Shown here one piece after another: positions 53,606-53,681 of a DNA stretch of 53,681 bases (its first letter is position 1; the number at the start of each line of letters is the position of its first letter). Source of the stretch: a virus. The stretch is taken from positions 1-53,681 of IMG/VR virus record IMGVR_UViG_3300025645_000098; one strand, written 5' to 3'. The notes beneath the pieces are model-generated. The model searched no databases. It saw only the letters and a program-made list of their open reading frames with translations, and had not been told where the DNA came from. The position numbers and the translations under genes are program-made.

Positions 53606-53681
53606 ATGAAAAAAGAAAATTTAAATAAACACTTCACCGCACCTAAAAGAATATCACCTTTCTATTATGATATTAGAATAC
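53606..53681 (+). CDS. Partial gene at window end
   Basis: Starts MKKENLNKHFTAPKRISPFY and runs off the window. Too short to identify. Confidence 0.5.
   Translation, partial: MKKENLNKHFTAPKRISPFYYDIRI

Noticed and set aside
1-53681. Alternative genetic code (stop reassignment)
   Set aside because: TAA, TAG and TGA all end recognised proteins at the expected lengths, and no suppressor-type tRNA anticodon was found.

Overview
The window looks like part of a very AT-rich large (jumbo-type) bacteriophage genome infecting a Flavobacteriia/Bacteroidota host. The evidence is as follows. Genes are short, packed and almost all on the + strand, often with ATGA or TAATG overlaps. There are many phage-type hypothetical genes and HNH/GIY-YIG homing nucleases. 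Two tRNA islands are present. Starts sit in A-rich leaders (typically AAAAATT-ATG) rather than behind Shine-Dalgarno sites. Promoters match the Bacteroidota consensus TTG-N19/20-TAnnTTTG, and two encoded proteins carry type IX secretion tails. TAA, TAG and TGA all behave as ordinary stops. No capsid, tail, terminase or polymerase gene is in this window, so phage identity is an inference from gene style and content.

Layout. 1-1070: RNA island with tRNA-Ala and tRNA-Glu, degenerate tRNAs and a nuclease remnant. 1071-6826: small genes, a GIY-YIG nuclease, an ADP-ribosyltransferase-like gene, a SLOG protein, a Nudix hydrolase and an AAA+ ATPase. 6905-12020: five-gene cassette with two coiled-coil/membrane proteins, a periplasmic binding protein fused to OmpA, a permease and an ATPase, that is, an ABC importer apparently tethered to peptidoglycan. 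12033-16184: envelope genes (two outer-membrane-type proteins, a lipoprotein, membrane proteins) and an HNH protein. 16193-17635: structured RNA locus interrupted by an antisense HNH gene. 17737-19401: secreted glucose/sorbosone dehydrogenase-like protein with a type IX tail. 19450-21110: tandem promoters, a roughly 860-nt ornate RNA and a set of tRNA-like elements. 21700-24626: the main tRNA island, including a tRNA-Gln split by an HNH gene and three tRNA-Gly(TCC). 24898-27105: a sigma factor followed by six tandem glycine-rich genes. 27190-31918: small hypothetical genes. 31920-32175: candidate RNase P RNA. 32203-47099: NAD+/ADP-ribose/RNA-end metabolism, comprising ADP-ribosylglycohydrolase, NADAR, macrodomain, Tpt1, Thg1, ApaH-like phosphatase, 2H phosphoesterase, NadM-Nudix, NAMPT, truncated GluRS and PRPP synthetase. 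47311-50426: dNMP kinase-like, CoaB-aldolase fusion and HAD proteins. 50432-53681: tRNA-like element, a second sigma factor, small genes and another structured RNA sharing three motifs with the 19.6 kb RNA.

How the parts may work together (inference). The phage appears to carry its own tRNA economy: tRNAs, possibly the RNA subunit of RNase P, tRNA 5'/3'/2'-end enzymes, YqeY and GluRS. It also carries NAD+ salvage together with ADP-ribose-removing enzymes, a combination expected to blunt NAD-depleting, ADP-ribosylating or tRNA-cleaving host defences. A third theme is remodelling of the host envelope through a wall-anchored ABC importer, lipoproteins, outer-membrane-type proteins and type IX cargo. 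Two sigma factors and strikingly uniform promoters suggest regulation through the host RNA polymerase. Five compact elements combine a terminator with a promoter in about 45 nt.
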